From Burkholderiaceae bacterium (GTDB lineage: Bacteria > Pseudomonadota > Gammaproteobacteria > Burkholderiales > Burkholderiaceae_D), in the NCBI GenBank assembly GCA_004298905.1, contig SCTK01000013.1, forward strand, positions 1-64,000: 64,000 bases of DNA. The letters run 5' to 3'. Below the pieces are notes generated by a model that was given only the letters and a program-made list of their open reading frames with translations, made no database searches and was not told the origin of the DNA. Below, piece by piece: positions 63,410-64,000 of this stretch (its first letter is position 1; every line of letters starts with the position of its first letter). Both the position numbers and the translations under genes were made by a program.

Positions 63410-64000
63410 TTGAACAATTTGTCTTTTGCTTCACTGGGCCTGTCCGCGCCCATCGTCCGCGCTGTGTCTGAGCGTGGCTATACCCAACCGACACCAATTC
63501 AGGCGCAGGCGATTCCCGCCGTGCTGAGCGGCGGCGATTTGCTGGCCGGGGCGCAAACCGGCACCGGCAAGACGGCTGGCTTCACGCTGCCGATTCTGCA
63601 GCGCCTCACCGATCGTGCTGCCAAGCGCGGTGCCACTACGGGCCGCCAACCGATCCGCGCGCTGGTGCTGACGCCAACGCGCGAACTCGCCGCTCAAGTT
63701 GAAGAGAGCGTGCGCGAATACAGCAAGTATCTGCAACTTTCTTCCACCGTGGTTTTTGGCGGCGTGAGTATCAACCCGCAAATCGCGCGCTTTAAAAAGA
63801 CGGTGGATATTCTGGTGGCGACACCGGGCCGTCTGCTGGATCACGTGCAGCAAAAAACCGTCGATCTGTCGCAGGTGGAAATCCTGGTGCTGGATGAAGC
63901 CGACCGCATGCTCGACATGGGTTTCGTGCGCGACATCAAAAAGGTGCTTGCGCTGCTGCCGAAAAAAATCGGCGACATGCCGCGCCAGAACTTGCTGTTC
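63410..64000 (+). CDS. rhlE: DEAD-box RNA helicase, RhlE type (5' part, cut by window end)
   Basis: 197 codons to the window edge. TTG at 63410 or 63419 could start it; homologues begin at MSFASLGL or similar. Q-motif [14 protein letters not shown], Walker [15 protein letters not shown], motif Ia [11 protein letters not shown] and TPGRLLDHV, and DEAD box [13 protein letters not shown] are intact. It unwinds RNA in ribosome assembly or decay. A possible -10 TACAAT lies at 63266-63271. Confidence 0.92.
   Translation, partial: MNNLSFASLGLSAPIVRAVSERGYTQPTPIQAQAIPAVLSGGDLLAGAQTGTGKTAGFTLPILQRLTDRAAKRGATTGRQPIRALVLTPTRELAAQVEESVREYSKYLQLSSTVVFGGVSINPQIARFKKTVDILVATPGRLLDHVQQKTVDLSQVEILVLDEADRMLDMGFVRDIKKVLALLPKKIGDMPRQNLLF

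Overview
The window reads as ordinary chromosome of a GC-rich betaproteobacterium. The evidence is the gene orders aroQ-accB-accC-prmA-(DUF3426)-tpx-PfkB kinase, pilS-pilR-ampD beside a PP0621-type zinc ribbon protein, a ccsA-like gene and ffh, and mreBCD-mrdA-rodA beside gatCAB. The genus cannot be fixed from the sequence alone. Most genes are housekeeping: DNA precursors (nrdAB, nrdR, pyrE), cell wall and shape (mreBCD, mrdA, rodA, ampD, ampG, a lytic transglycosylase), translation (ffh, rplU, rpmA, obgE, proS, prmA, gatCAB), and metabolism (accBC, aroQ, glyA, thiC, tpiA, proB, cfa).

Layout. 1-2.2 kb: end of an IS110-type transposase, then three small minus-strand genes separated by two near-identical attC-like integron sites, directly downstream of ampD; no integron integrase is present. 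2.2-9 kb: ampD-pilR-pilS-PP0621-ccsA on the minus strand, divergent from ffh-cupin. 9-16 kb: nrdAB behind an NrdR-box promoter and a long leader, a histone H1-like gene, yggT-yggU, a glycine-zipper lipoprotein. 16-23.4 kb: the accBC cluster and a TlpA-like thioredoxin. 23.5-32.7 kb: an orphan secreted protein, a ZTP riboswitch with glyA-nrdR, proS, rppH, proB, obgE, rpmA-rplU. 33-35.5 kb: a bufferin (DUF2282/DUF692/DUF2063/DoxX) operon in which the two maturation genes are fused in frame through a 104-bp REP pair. 35.5-48 kb: MacAB-like export, cfa, tpiA, a GGDEF protein, TPP riboswitch and thiC, a DUF482 acyltransferase, a Fic AMPylase and a PilZ protein, with REP pairs between several of them. 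48-55 kb: ampG, xth, pyrE, gatCAB. 54.7-60.4 kb: mreBCD-mrdA-rodA, cut by a 128-bp palindromic element. 60.4-64 kb: a hairpin array, small metabolic or unknown genes, an orphan HEPN-like protein, and the start of an RhlE-type helicase.

Regulatory links seen inside the window: NrdR (encoded at 25.7 kb) should act on the nrdAB promoter at 9.18 kb, and nrdR itself lies downstream of the glyA ZTP riboswitch. AmpG, AmpD and the transglycosylase are parts of one peptidoglycan-recycling route. The GGDEF protein and the PilZ protein are a possible maker and reader of cyclic-di-GMP, and PilS/PilR would govern type IV pili.

The most unusual items are the REP-fused bufferin maturase, the integrase-less cassette segment, the covarying hairpin array after rodA, and the perfect 49-bp inverted repeat between mreD and mrdA.
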